From the NCBI GenBank assembly GCA_947396885.1, contig OX377206.1, positions 46,359,631-46,423,630 of the forward strand: a stretch of 64,000 nucleotides of DNA, written 5' to 3'. The DNA comes from Heligmosomoides polygyrus polygyrus (Eukaryota > Nematoda > Chromadorea > Rhabditida > Heligmosomidae). A program made the translations under genes and the position numbers. A model generated the notes under the pieces. It did not search any database, had not been told where the DNA came from, and saw only the letters and a list, made by a program, of their open reading frames with translations. Every line of letters starts with the position of its first letter. The stretch's first letter is position 1. This document shows positions 24,255-37,642 of this stretch, in pieces.

Positions 24255-25004
24255 GAATGCTGACGCACGTTGAACGACGTCCAGTGTTCGCCTTTTGAAT
24301 CTCTACCCACGTTGGGCGACGTCTGCGGCATTTCTTCTGAACCTTGACGTACGTTGAACGACGTCTAGCCCCCCCCCCCACCTAATCATTACGTAGGTGG
24401 GACGACGTCTAGGGTACGCCTTCTGAATCTCTATGCACCTTGGACGACGTCTAGGGTAGCCTTCTGAATGCTGACGCACGTTGAACGACGTCCAGTGTTC
24501 GCCTTTTGAACCTCTACCCACGTTGGGCGACGTCTGCGGCACTTCTTCTGAACCTGAGGTAGTTGAACGACGTCTAGCCCCCCCCCCTAATCATTACGTA
24601 AGTTGGACGACATCTAGGGCACGCCTTCTGAATGCTGACGCACGTTGAAGGACGTCCAGTGTTCGCCTTTTGAATCTCTACCCACGTTGGGCGACGTCTG
24701 CGGCATTTCTTCTGAACCTTGACGTACGTTGAACGACGTCTAGCCCCCCCCACCTAATCATTACGTAGGTGGGACGACGTCTAGGGTACGCCTTCTGAAT
24801 CTCTATGCACCTTGGACGACGTCTAGGGTAGCCTTCTGAATGCTGACGCACGTTGAACGACGTCCAGTGTTCGCCTTTTGAATCTCTACCCACGTTGGGC
24901 GACGTCTGCGGCACTTCTTCTGAACCTGAGGTAGTTGAACGACGTCTAGCCCCCCCCCCCCCTAATCATTACGTAAGTTGGACGACGTCTAGGGCACGCC
25001 TTCT
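24255..25004 (+). repeat. 375-bp HOR, two copies
   Basis: A at 24,255 and A at 24,630 begin copies of A-B-C-D, a fused monomer, A-B-C'-D. The fused monomer starts gaatctctatgcacc (E-like) and ends gggtagccttct (F-like), so E and F are collapsed into one (near 24,426 and 24,800). Copy 2 runs on into E-F* as in the 416-bp HOR. Confidence 0.8.
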
Positions 25005-26130
25005 GAATCCCTATGCACCTTGGACGACGTCTAGGGCACGCATTCAAAATCTCCGACTCACGAAGGACGACGTCTGCGGCACTTCTTCTGAACCCTGACG
25101 TACGTTGAACGACGTCTAGCTCCCCCCCCCCCCCTAATCATTACGTAAGTTGGACGACGTCTAGGGCACGCCTTCTGAATGCTGACGCACATTGAAAGAC
25201 GTCCAGTGTTCGCCTTTTGAATCTCTACCCACGTTGGGCGACGTCTGCGGCATTTCTTCTAAACCGTGACATACGTTGAACGACGTCTAGCTCCCCCTCC
25301 TAATTATTACATAAGTTGGACGACGTCTAGGGCACGCCTTCTGAATCCCTATGCACCTTGGACGACGTCTAGGGCACGCATTCAAAATCCCCGACTCACG
25401 AAGGACGACGTCTAGGGCACGCCTTCTGAATGCTGACGCACGTTGAACGACGTCCAGTGTTCGCCTTTTGAATCTCTACCCACGCTGGGCGACGTCTGCG
25501 GCACTTCTTCTGAACCCTGACGTACGTTGAACGACGTCTAGCTCCCCCCTAATCATTACGTAAGTTGGACGACGTCTAGGGCACGCCTTCTGAATGCTGA
25601 CGCACGTTGAACGACGTCCAGTGTTCGCCTTTTGAATCTCTACCCACGTTGGGCGACGTCTGCGGCATTTCTTCTGAACCGTGACATACGTTGAACGACG
25701 TCTAGCCCCCCCCCCCACCTAATCATTACGTAGGTGGGACGACGTCTAGGGTACGCCTTCTGAATCCCTATGCACCTTGCACGACGTCTAGGGCACGCCT
25801 TCTGAATGCTGACGCACGTTGAACGACGTCCAGTGTTCGCCTTTTGAATCTCTACCCACGTTGGGCGACGTCTGCGGCATTTCTTCTGAACCGTGACATA
25901 CGTTGAACGACGTCTAGCCCCCTCCCCCCACCTAATCATTACGTAGGTGGGACGACGTCCAGGGTACGTCTTCTGAATCCCTATGCACCTTGGACGACGT
26001 CTAGGGCACGCCTTCTGAATGCTGACGCACGTTGAACGACGTCCAGGGTTCGCCTTTTGAATGCTGACGCACGTTGAACGACGTCCAGTGTTCGCCTTTT
26101 GAATCTCTACCCACGTTGGGCGACGTCTGC
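25005..26130 (+). repeat. Mixed A-F blocks between duplications
   Basis: 6-mer and 4-mer blocks, including D of the taggtggg form and an E with caccttgcacg near 25,770. That E variant recurs near 28,940, 30,020 and 32,850. No gene seen. Confidence 0.75.
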
Positions 26131-29100
26131 GGCACTTCTTCTGAACCCTGACGTACGTTGAACGACGTCTAGCCCCCCCCCCTAATCATTACATAATTTG
26201 GACGGCGTCTGGGGCACGCCTTCTGAATGCTGACGCACGTTGAACGACGTCCAGTGTTCGCCTTTTGAATCTCTACCCACGTTGGGCGACATCTGCGGCA
26301 CTTCTTCTGAACCCTGACGTACGTTGAACGACGTCTAGCTCCCCCCCCCCCTAATCATGACGTAAGTTGGACGACGTCTAGGGCACGCCTTCTGAACGCT
26401 GACGCACATTGAAAGACGTCCAGTGTTCGCCTTTTGAATCTCTACCCACGTTGGGCGACGTCTGCGGCACTTCTTCTGAACCTGAGGTAGTTGAACGACG
26501 TCTAGCTCCCCCCTAATCATTACGTAAGTTGGACGACGTCTAGGGTAGCCTTCTGAATGCTGACGCACGTTGAACGACGTCCAGTGTTCGCCTTTTGAAT
26601 CTCTACCCACGCTGGGCGACGTCTGCGGCACTTCTTCTGAACCCTGACGTACGTTGAACGACGTCTAGCTCCCCCCCCCCCTAACCCCCCCCTAATCATT
26701 ACGTAAGTTGGACGACGTCTAGGGCACGCCTTCTGAATGCTGACGCACATTGAAAGACGTCCAGTGTTCGCCTTTTGAATCTCTACCCACGTTGGGCGAC
26801 GTCTGCGGCATTTCTTCTGAACCGTGACATACGTTGAACGACGTCTAGCTCCCCCTCCTAATTATTACATAAGTGGGACGACGTCTAGGGCACGCCTTCT
26901 GAATCCCTATGCACCTTGGACGACGTCTAGGGCACGCATTCAAAATCCCCGACTCACGAAGGACGACGTCTAGGGTAGCCTTCTGAATGCTGACGCACGT
27001 TGAACGACGTCCAGTGTTCGCCTTTTGAATCTCTACCCACGCTGGGCGACGTCTGCGGCACTTCTTCTGAACCCTGATGTACGTTGAACGACGTCTAGCT
27101 CCCCCCCCCCTAATCATTACGTAAGTTGGACGACGTCTAGGGCACGCCTTCTGAATGCTGACGCACGTTGAACGACGTCCAGTGTTCGCCTTTTGAATCT
27201 CTACCCACGCTGGGCGACGTCTGCGGCACTTCTTCTGAACCCTGACGTACGTTGAACGACGTCTAGCTCCCCCCTAATCATTACGTAAGTTGGACGACGT
27301 CTAGGGCACGCCTTCTGAATGCTGACGCACGTTGAACGACGTCCAGTGTTCGCCTTTTGAATCTCTACCCACGTTGGGCGATGTCTGCGGCATTTCTTCT
27401 GAACCGTGACATACGTTGAACGACGTCTAGCTCCCCCTCCTAATTATTACATAAGTTGGACGACGTCTAGGGCACGCCTTCTGAATCCCTATGCACCTTG
27501 GACGACGTCTAGGGCACGCATTCAAAATCCCCGACTCACGAAGGACGACGTCTAGGGTAGCCTTCTGAATGCTGACGCACGTCGAACGACGTCCAGTGTT
27601 CGCCTTTTGAATCTCTACCCACGCTGGGCGACGTCTGCGGCACTTCTTCTGAACCCTGACGTACGTTGAACGACGTCTAGCTCCCCCCCCCCCTAACCCC
27701 CCCTAATCATTACGTAAGTTGGACGACGTCTAGGGCACGCCTTCTGAATGCTGACGCACATTGAAAGACGTCCAGTGTTCGCCTTTTGAATCTCTACCCA
27801 CGTTGGTCGACGTCTGCGGCATTTCTTCTGAACCGTGACATACGTTGAACGACGTCTAGCTCCCCCTCCTAATTATTACATAAGTTGGACGACGTCTAGG
27901 GCACGCCTTCTGAATCCCTATGCACCTTGGACGACGTCTAGGGCACGCATTCAAAATCCCCGACTCACGAAGGACGACGTCTAGGGTAGCCTTCTGAATG
28001 CTGACGCACGTTGAACGACGTCCAGTGTTCGCCTTTTGAATCTCTACCCACGCTGGGCGACGTCTGCGGCACTTCTTCTGAACCCTGACGTACGTTGAAC
28101 GACGTCTAGCTCCCCCCCCCCTAACCCCCCCTAATCATTACGTAAGTTGGACGACGTCTAGGGCACGCCTTCTGAATGCTGACGCACATTGAAAGACGTC
28201 CAGTGTTCGCCTTTTGAATCTCTACCCACGTTGGGCGACGTCTGCGGCATTTCTTCTGAACCGTGACATACGTTGAACGACGTCTAGCTCCCCCTCCTAA
28301 TTATTACATAAGTTGGACGACGTCTAGGGCACGCCTTCTGAATCCCTATGCACCTTGGACGACGTCTAGGGCACGCATTCAAAATCCCCGACTCACGAAG
28401 GACGACGTCTAGGGTAGCCTTCTGAATGCTGACGCACGTTGAACGACGTCCAGTGTTCGCCTTTTGAATCTCTACCCACGCTGGGCGACGTCTGCGGCAC
28501 TTCTTCTGAACCCTGATGTACGTTGAACGACGTCTAGCTCCCCCCCCCCCTAATCATTACGTAAGTTGGACGACGTCTAGGGCACGCCTTCTGAATGCTG
28601 ACGCACGTTGAACGACGTCCAGTGTTCGCCTTTTGAATCTCTACCCACGCTGGGCGACGTCTGCGGCACTTCTTCTGAACCCTGACGTACGTTGAACGAC
28701 GTCTAGCTCCCCCCTAATCATTACGTAAGTTGGACGACGTCTAGGGCACGCCTTCTGAATGCTGACGCACGTTGAACGACGTCCAGTGTTCGCCTTTTGA
28801 ATCTCTACCCACGTTGGGCGACGTCTGCGGCATTTCTTCTGAACCGTGACATACGTTGAACGACGTCTAGCCCCCCCCCCACCTAATCATTACGTAGGTG
28901 GGACGACGTCTAGGGTACGCCTTCTGAATCCCTATGCACCTTGCACGACGTCTAGGGCACGCCTTCTGAATGCTGACGCACGTTGAACGACGTCCAGTGT
29001 TCGCCTTTTGAATCTCTACCCAGGTTGGGCGACGTCTGCGGCATTTCTTCTGAACCGTGACATACGTTGAACGACGTCTAGCCCCCTCCCCCCACCTAAT

Positions 29101-30038
29101 CATTACGTAGGTGGGACGACGTCCAGGGTACGTCTTCTGAATCCCTATGCACCTTGGACGACGTCTAGGGCACGCCTTCTGAATGCTGACGCACGTTGAA
29201 CGACGTCCAGTGTTCGCCTTTTGAATCTCTACCCACGAAGGACGACGTCTGCTGCACTTCTTCTGAACCCTGACGTAGGTTGAACGACGTCTAGCCCCCC
29301 CCCCTAATCATTACATAATTTGGACGGCGTCTGGGGCACGCCTTCTGAATGCTGACGCACGTTGAACGACGTCCAGTGTTCGCCTTTTGAATCTCTACCC
29401 ACGTTGGGCGACGTCTAGGGCACGCCTTCTGAATGCTGACGCACGTTGAACGACGTCCAGGGTTCGCCTTTTGAATCTCTACCCGCGAAGGACGACGTCT
29501 GCTGCACTTCTTCTGAACCTGAGGTAGTTGAACGACGTCTAGCTCCCCCCTAATCATTACGTAAGTTGGACGACGTCTAGGGCACGCCTTCTGAATGCTG
29601 ACGCACGTTGAACGACGTCCAGTGTTCGCCTTTTGAATCTCTACCCACGTTGGGCGACGTCTGCGGCATTTCTTCTGAACCGTGACATACGTTGAACGAC
29701 GTCTAGCTCCCCCTCCTAATTATTACATAAGTTGGACGACGTCTAGGGCACGCCTTCTGAATCCCTATGCACCTTGGACGACGTCTAGAGCACGCATTCA
29801 AAATCCCCGACTCACGAAGGACGACGTCTAGGGTAGCCTTCTGAATGCTGACGCACGTTGAACGACGTCCAGTGTTCGCCTTTTGAATCTCTACCCACGC
29901 TGGGCGACGTCTGCGGCATTTCTTCTGAACCGTGACATACGTTGAACGACGTCTAGCTCCCCCTCCTAATTATTGCATAAGTTGGACGACGTCTAGGGCA
30001 CGCCTTCTGAATCCCTATGCACCTTGCACGACGTCTAG
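26131..30038 (+). repeat. 3.9-kb tandem duplication, copy 1
   Basis: 3,908 bp. Order and private marks match copy 2 at an offset of 3,908-3,910: three taa-split C-runs (26,671, 27,683 and 28,112), B with gcgatgtctgcgg near 27,379, A with cacgtcgaacg near 27,572, B with gttggtcgacg near 27,802, and the unusual B with cacgaaggacgacgtctgctg near 29,236. The copy ends in an E/B fused monomer, caccttgcacg followed by gggcacttcttct, at 30,011-30,050. Confidence 0.88.
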
Positions 30039-33000
30039 GGCACTTCTTCTGAACCCTGACGTACGTTGAACGACGTCTAGCCCCCCCCCCTAATCATTAC
30101 ATAATTTGGACGGCGTCTGGGGCACGCCTTCTGAATGCTGACGCACGTTGAACGACGTCCAGTGTTCGCCTTTTGAATCTCTACCCACGTTGGGCGACAT
30201 CTGCGGCACTTCTTCTGAACCCTGACGTACGTTGAACGACGTCTAGCTCCCCCCCCCCCTAATCATGACGTAAGTTGGACGACGTCTAGGGCACGCCTTC
30301 TGAACGCTGACGCACATTGAAAGACGTCCAGTGTTCGCCTTTTGAATCTCTACCCACGTTGGGCGACGTCTGCGGCACTTCTTCTGAACCTGAGGTAGTT
30401 GAACGACGTCTAGCTCCCCCCTAATCATTACGTAAGTTGGACGACGTCTAGGGTAGCCTTCTGAATGCTGACGCACGTTGAACGACGTCCAGTGTTCGCC
30501 TTTTGAATCTCTACCCACGCTGGGCGACGTCTGCGGCACTTCTTCTGAACCCTGACGTACGTTGAACGACGTCTAGCTCCCCCCCCCCCTAACCCCCCCC
30601 CTAATCATTACGTAAGTTGGACGACGTCTAGGGCACGCCTTCTGAATGCTGACGCACATTGAAAGACGTCCAGTGTTCGCCTTTTGAATCTCTACCCACG
30701 TTGGGCGACGTCTGCGGCATTTCTTCTGAACCGTGACATACGTTGAACGACGTCTAGCTCCCCCTCCTAATTATTACATAAGTGGGACGACGTCTAGGGC
30801 ACGCCTTCTGAATCCCTATGCACCTTGGACGACGTCTAGGGCACGCATTCAAAATCCCCGACTCACGAAGGACGACGTCTAGGGTAGCCTTCTGAATGCT
30901 GACGCACGTTGAACGACGTCCAGTGTTCGCCTTTTGAATCTCTACCCACGCTGGGCGACGTCTGCGGCACTTCTTCTGAACCCTGATGTACGTTGAACGA
31001 CGTCTAGCTCCCCCCCCCCCTAATCATTACGTAAGTTGGACGACGTCTAGGGCACGCCTTCTGAATGCTGACGCACGTTGAACGACGTCCAGTGTTCGCC
31101 TTTTGAATCTCTACCCACGCTGGGCGACGTCTGCGGCACTTCTTCTGAACCCTGACGTACGTTGAACGACGTCTAGCTCCCCCCTAATCATTACGTAAGT
31201 TGGACGACGTCTAGGGCACGCCTTCTGAATGCTGACGCACGTTGAACGACGTCCAGTGTTCGCCTTTTGAATCTCTACCCACGTTGGGCGATGTCTGCGG
31301 CATTTCTTCTGAACCGTGACATACGTTGAACGACGTCTAGCTCCCCCTCCTAATTATTACATAAGTTGGACGACGTCTAGGGCACGCCTTCTGAATCCCT
31401 ATGCACCTTGGACGACGTCTAGGGCACGCATTCAAAATCCCCGACTCACGAAGGACGACGTCTAGGGTAGCCTTCTGAATGCTGACGCACGTCGAACGAC
31501 GTCCAGTGTTCGCCTTTTGAATCTCTACCCACGCTGGGCGACGTCTGCGGCACTTCTTCTGAACCCTGACGTACGTTGAACGACGTCTAGCTCCCCCCCC
31601 CTAACCCCCCCTAATCATTACGTAAGTTGGACGACGTCTAGGGCACGCCTTCTGAATGCTGACGCACATTGAAAGACGTCCAGTGTTCGCCTTTTGAATC
31701 TCTACCCACGTTGGTCGACGTCTGCGGCATTTCTTCTGAACCGTGACATACGTTGAACGACGTCTAGCTCCCCCTCCTAATTATTACATAAGTTGGACGA
31801 CGTCTAGGGCACGCCTTCTGAATCCCTATGCACCTTGGACGACGTCTAGGGCACGCATTCAAAATCCCCGACTCACGAAGGACGACGTCTAGGGTAGCCT
31901 TCTGAATGCTGACGCACGTTGAACGACGTCCAGTGTTCGCCTTTTGAATCTCTACCCACGCTGGGCGACGTCTGCGGCACTTCTTCTGAACCCTGACGTA
32001 CGTTGAACGACGTCTAGCTCCCCCCCCCCCTAACCCCCCCTAATCATTACGTAAGTTGGACGACGTCTAGGGCACGCCTTCTGAATGCTGACGCACATTG
32101 AAAGACGTCCAGTGTTCGCCTTTTGAATCTCTACCCACGTTGGGCGACGTCTGCGGCATTTCTTCTGAACCGTGACATACGTTGAACGACGTCTAGCTCC
32201 CCCTCCTAATTATTACATAAGTTGGACGACGTCTAGGGCACGCCTTCTGAATCCCTATGCACCTTGGACGACGTCTAGGGCACGCATTCAAAATCCCCGA
32301 CTCACGAAGGACGACGTCTAGGGTAGCCTTCTGAATGCTGACGCACGTTGAACGACGTCCAGTGTTCGCCTTTTGAATCTCTACCCACGCTGGGCGACGT
32401 CTGCGGCACTTCTTCTGAACCCTGATGTACGTTGAACGACGTCTAGCTCCCCCCCCCTAATCATTACGTAAGTTGGACGACGTCTAGGGCACGCCTTCTG
32501 AATGCTGACGCACGTTGAACGACGTCCAGTGTTCGCCTTTTGAATCTCTACCCACGCTGGGCGACGTCTGCGGCACTTCTTCTGAACCCTGACGTACGTT
32601 GAACGACGTCTAGCTCCCCCCTAATCATTACGTAAGTTGGACGACGTCTAGGGCACGCCTTCTGAATGCTGACGCACGTTGAACGACGTCCAGTGTTCGC
32701 CTTTTGAATCTCTACCCACGTTGGGCGACGTCTGCGGCATTTCTTCTGAACCGTGACATACGTTGAACGACGTCTAGCCCCCCCCCCCCACCTAATCATT
32801 ACGTAGGTGGGACGACGTCTAGGGTACGCCTTCTGAATCCCTATGCACCTTGCACGACGTCTAGGGCACGCCTTCTGAATGCTGACGCACGTTGAACGAC
32901 GTCCAGTGTTCGCCTTTTGAATCTCTACCCAGGTTGGGCGACGTCTGCGGCATTTCTTCTGAACCGTGACATACGTTGAACGACGTCTAGCCCCCTCCCC

Positions 33001-33935
33001 CCACCTAATCATTACGTAGGTGGGACGACGTCCAGGGTACGTCTTCTGAATCCCTATGCACCTTGGACGACGTCTAGGGCACGCCTTCTGAATGCTGACG
33101 CACGTTGAACGACGTCCAGTGTTCGCCTTTTGAATCTCTACCCACGAAGGACGACGTCTGCTGCACTTCTTCTGAACCCTGACGTAGGTTGAACGACGTC
33201 TAGCCCCCCCCCCCTAATCATTACATAATTTGGACGGCGTCTGGGGCACGCCTTCTGAATGCTGACGCACGTTGAACGACGTCCAGTGTTCGCCTTTTGA
33301 ATCTCTACCCACGTTGGGCGACGTCTAGGGCACGCCTTCTGAATGCTGACGCACGTTGAACGACGTCCAGGGTTCGCCTTTTGAATCTCTACCCGCGAAG
33401 GACGACGTCTTCTGCACTTCTTCTGAACCTGAGGTAGTTGAACGACGTCTAGCTCCCCCCTAATCATTACGTAAGTTGGACGACGTCTAGGGCACGCCTT
33501 CTGAATGCTGACGCACGTTGAACGACGTCCAGTGTTCGCCTTTTGAATCTCTACCCACGTTGGGCGACGTCTGCGGCATTTCTTCTGAACCGTGACATAC
33601 GTTGAACGACGTCTAGCTCCCCCTCCTAATTATTACATAAGTTGGACGACGTCTAGGGCACGCCTTCTGAATCCCTATGCACCTTGGACGACGTCTAGAG
33701 CACGCATTCAAAATCCCCGACTCACGAAGGACGACGTCTAGGGTAGCCTTCTGAATGCTGACGCACGTTGAACGACGTCCAGTGTTCGCCTTTTGAATCT
33801 CTACCCACGCTGGGCGACGTCTGCGGCATTTCTTCTGAACCGTGACATACGTTGAACGACGTCTAGCTCCCCCTCCTAATTATTGCATAAGTTGGACGAC
33901 GTCTAGGGCACGCCTTCTGAATCCCTATGCACCTT
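30039..33935 (+). repeat. 3.9-kb tandem duplication, copy 2
   Basis: Same order as copy 1. The only substitution I noticed by eye is g at 29,501 against t at 33,411 (gtctgctgcac / gtcttctgcac). By contrast, C-runs differ repeatedly: 8 against 9 (second half of the first split run), 11/9, 10/11, 11/9, 10/12 and 10/11; one pair is 11/11. After 33,935 it continues into a normal E-F where copy 1 had the fused junction. Confidence 0.88.
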
Positions 33936-36900
33936 GGACGACGTCTAGAGCACGCATTCAAAATCCCCGACTCACGAAGGACGACGTCTAGGGTAGCCTT
34001 CTGAATGCTGACGCACGTTGAACGACGTCCAGTGTTCGCCTTTTGAATCTCTACCCACGCTGGGCGACGTTTGCGGCATTTCTTCTGAACCGTGACATAC
34101 GTTGAACGACGTCTAGCTCCCCCTCCTAATTATTACATAAGTTGGACGACGTCTAGGGCACGCCTTCTGAATCCCTATGCACCTTGGACGACGTCTAGGG
34201 CACGCATTCAAAATCCCCGACTCACGAAGGACGACGTCTAGGGTAGCCTTCTGAATGCTGACGCACGTTGAACGACGTCCAGTGTTCGCCTTTTGAATCT
34301 CTACCCACGCTGGGCGACGTCTGCGGCACTTCTTCTGAACCTGAGGTAGTTGAACGACGTCTAGCCCCCCCCCCCTAATCATTACGTAAGTTGGACGACG
34401 TCTAGGGCACGCCTTCTGAATCCCTATGCACCTTGGACGACGTCTAGGGCACGCATTCAAAATCTCCGACTCACGAAGGACGACGTCTGCGGCACTTCTT
34501 CTGAACCCTGACGTACATTGAACGACGTCTAGCTCCCCCCCCCTAATCATTACGTAAGTTGGACGACGTCTAGGGCACGCCTTCTGAATCCCTATGCACC
34601 TTGGACGACGTCTAGGGCACGCATTCAAAATCCCCGACTCACGAAGGACGACGTCTAGGGTAGCCTTCTGAATGCTGACGCACGTTGAACGACGTCCAGT
34701 GTTCGCCTTTTGAATCTCTACCCACGTTGGGCGACGTCTGCGGCACTTCTTCTGAACCTGAGGTAGTTGAACGACGTCTAGCCCCCCCCCTAATCATTAC
34801 GTAAGTTGGACGACGTCTAGGGCACGCCTTCTGAATCCCTATGCACCTTGGACGACGTCTAGGGCACGCATTCAAAATCTCCGACTCACGAAGGACGACG
34901 TCTGCGGCACTTCTTCTGAACCCTGACGTACGTTGAACGACGTCTAGCTCCCCCCTCCCCCTAATCATTACGTAAGTTGGACGACGTCTAGGGCACGCCT
35001 TCTGAATCCCTATGCACCTTGGACGACGTCTAGGGCACGCATTCAAAATCCCCGACTCACGAAGGACGACGTCTAGGGTAGCCTTCTGAATGCTGACGCA
35101 CGTTGAACGACGTCCAGTGTTCGCCTTTTGAATCTCTACCCACGTTGGGCGACGTCTGCGGCATTTCTTCTGAACCGTGACATACGTTGAACGACGTCTA
35201 GCTCCCCCTCCTAATTATTGCATAAGTTGGACGACGTCTAGGGCACGCCTTCTGAATCCCTATGCACCTTGGACGACGTCTAGAGCACGCATTCAAAATC
35301 CCCGACTCACGAAGGACGACGTCTAGGGTAGCCTTCTGAATGCTGACGCACGTTCAACGACGTCCAGTGTTCGCCTTTTGAATCTCTACCCACGCTGGGC
35401 GACGTCTGCGGCATTTCTTCTGAACCGTGACATACGTTGAACGACGTCTAGCCCCCTCCCCCCACCTAATCATTACGTAGGTGGGACGACGTCCAGGGTA
35501 CGTCTTCTGAATCCCTATGCACCTTGGACGACGTCTAGGGCACGCCTTCTGAATGCTGACGCACGTTGAACGACGTCCAGGGCACGCCTTTTGAATGCTG
35601 ACGCACGTAGAACCACGTCCAGTGTTCGCCTTTCGAATCTCTACCCACGTTGGGCGACGTCTGCGGCACTTCTTCTGAACCTGAGGTAGTTGAACGACGT
35701 CTAGCCCCCCCCCCTAATCATTACGTAAGTTGGACGACGTCTAGGGCACGCCTTCTGAATCCCTATGCACCTTGGACGACGTCTAGGGCACGCATTCAAA
35801 ATCCCCGACTCACGAAGGACGACGTCTAGGGTAGCCTTCTGAATGCTGACGCACGTTGAACGACGTCCACTGTTCGCCTTTTGAATCTCTACCCACGTTG
35901 GGCGACGTCTGCGGCACTTCTTCTGAACCTGAGGTAGTTGAACGACGTCTAGCCCCCCCCCCCTAATCATTACGTAAGTTGGACGACGTCTAGGGCACGC
36001 CTTCTGAATCCCTATGCACCTTGGACGACGTCTAGGGCACGCATTCAAAATCTCCGACTCACGAAGGACGACGTCTGCGGCACTTCTTCTGAACCCTGAC
36101 GTACGTTGAACGACGTCTAGCTCCCCCCTCCCCCTAATCATTACGTAAGTTGGACGACGTCTAGGGCACGCCTTCTGAATCCCTATGCACCTTGGACGAC
36201 GTCTAGGGCACGCATTCAAAATCCCCGACTCACGAAGGACGACGTCTAGGGTAGCCTTCTGAATGCTGACGCACGTTGAACGACGTCCAGTGTTCGCCTT
36301 TTGAATCTCTACCCACGTTGGGCGACGTCTGCGGCACTTCTTCTGAACCTGAGGTAGTTGAACGACGTCTAGCCCCCCCCCTAATCATTACGTAAGTTGG
36401 ACGACGTCTAGGGCACGCCTTCTGAATCCCTATGCACCTTGGACGACGTCTAGGGCACGCATTCAAAATCTCCGACTCACGAAGGACGACGTCTGCGGCA
36501 CTTCTTCTGAACCCTGACGTACGTTGAACGACGTCTAGCTCCCCCCCCCCCTAATCATTACGTAAGTTGGACGACGTCTAGGGCACGCCTTCTGAATCCC
36601 TATGCACCTTGGACGACGTCTAGGGCACGCATTCAAAATCTCCGACTCACGAAGGACGACGTCTGCGGCACTTCTTCTGAACCCTGACGTACGTTGAACG
36701 ACGTCTAGCTCCCCCCCCTAATCATTACGTAAGTTGGACGACATCTAGGGCACGCCTTCTGAATGCTGACGCACGTAGAACCACGTCCAGTGTTCGCCTT
36801 TCGAATCTCTACCCACGTTGGGCGACGTCTGCGGCACTTCTTCTGAACCCTGACGTACGTTGAACGACGTCTAGCCCCCCCCCCCTAATCATTACATAAT

Positions 36901-37642
36901 TTGGACGGCGTCTGGGGCACGCCTTCTGAATGCTGACGCACGTTGAACGACGTCCAGTGTTCGCCTTTTGAATCTCTACCCACGTTGGGCGACATCTGCG
37001 GCACTTCTTCTGAACCCTGACGTACGTTGAACGACGTCTAGCTCCCCCCCCCCTAATCATGACGTAAGTTGGACGGCGTCTGGGGCACGCCTTCTGAATC
37101 CCTATGCACCTTGGACGACGTCTAGAGCACGCATTCAAAATCCCCGACTCACGAAGGACGACGTCTAGGGTAGCCTTCTGAATGCTGACGCACGTTGAAC
37201 GACGTCCAGTGTTCGCCTTTTGAATCTCTACCCACGTTGGGCGACGTCTGCGGCATTTCTTCTGAACCGTGACATACGTTGAACGACGTCTAGCTCCCCC
37301 TCCTAATTATTGCATAAGTTGGACGACGTCTAGGGCACGCCTTCTGAATCCCTATGCACCTTGGACGACGTCTAGAGCACGCATTCAAAATCCCCGACTC
37401 ACGAAGGACGACGTCTAGGGTAGCCTTCTGAATGCTGACGCACGTTGAACGACGTCCAGTGTTCGCCTTTTGAATCTCTACCCACGCTGGGCGACGTCTG
37501 CGGCATTTCTTCTGAACCGTGACATACGTTGAACGACGTCTAGCCCCCTCCCCCCACCTAATCATTACGTAGGTGGGACGACGTCCAGGGTACGTCTTCT
37601 GAATCCCTATGCACCTTGGACGACGTCTAGGGCACGCCTTCT
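33936..37642 (+). repeat. F*-rich domain, first part
   Basis: Repeated A-B-C'-D-E-F*-C-D-E-F blocks (416-bp type) mixed with 250-bp 6-mers. A C form with a t inside the run, ctcccccctccccc, appears near 34,947 and 36,126 and continues at 38,100, 38,694, 40,418 and 41,008. An A form gtagaaccacgtcc with ctttcg end appears near 35,606 and 36,775. An A fused to a D-like end (ccagggcacgcc) lies near 35,570. No gene seen. Confidence 0.8.
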
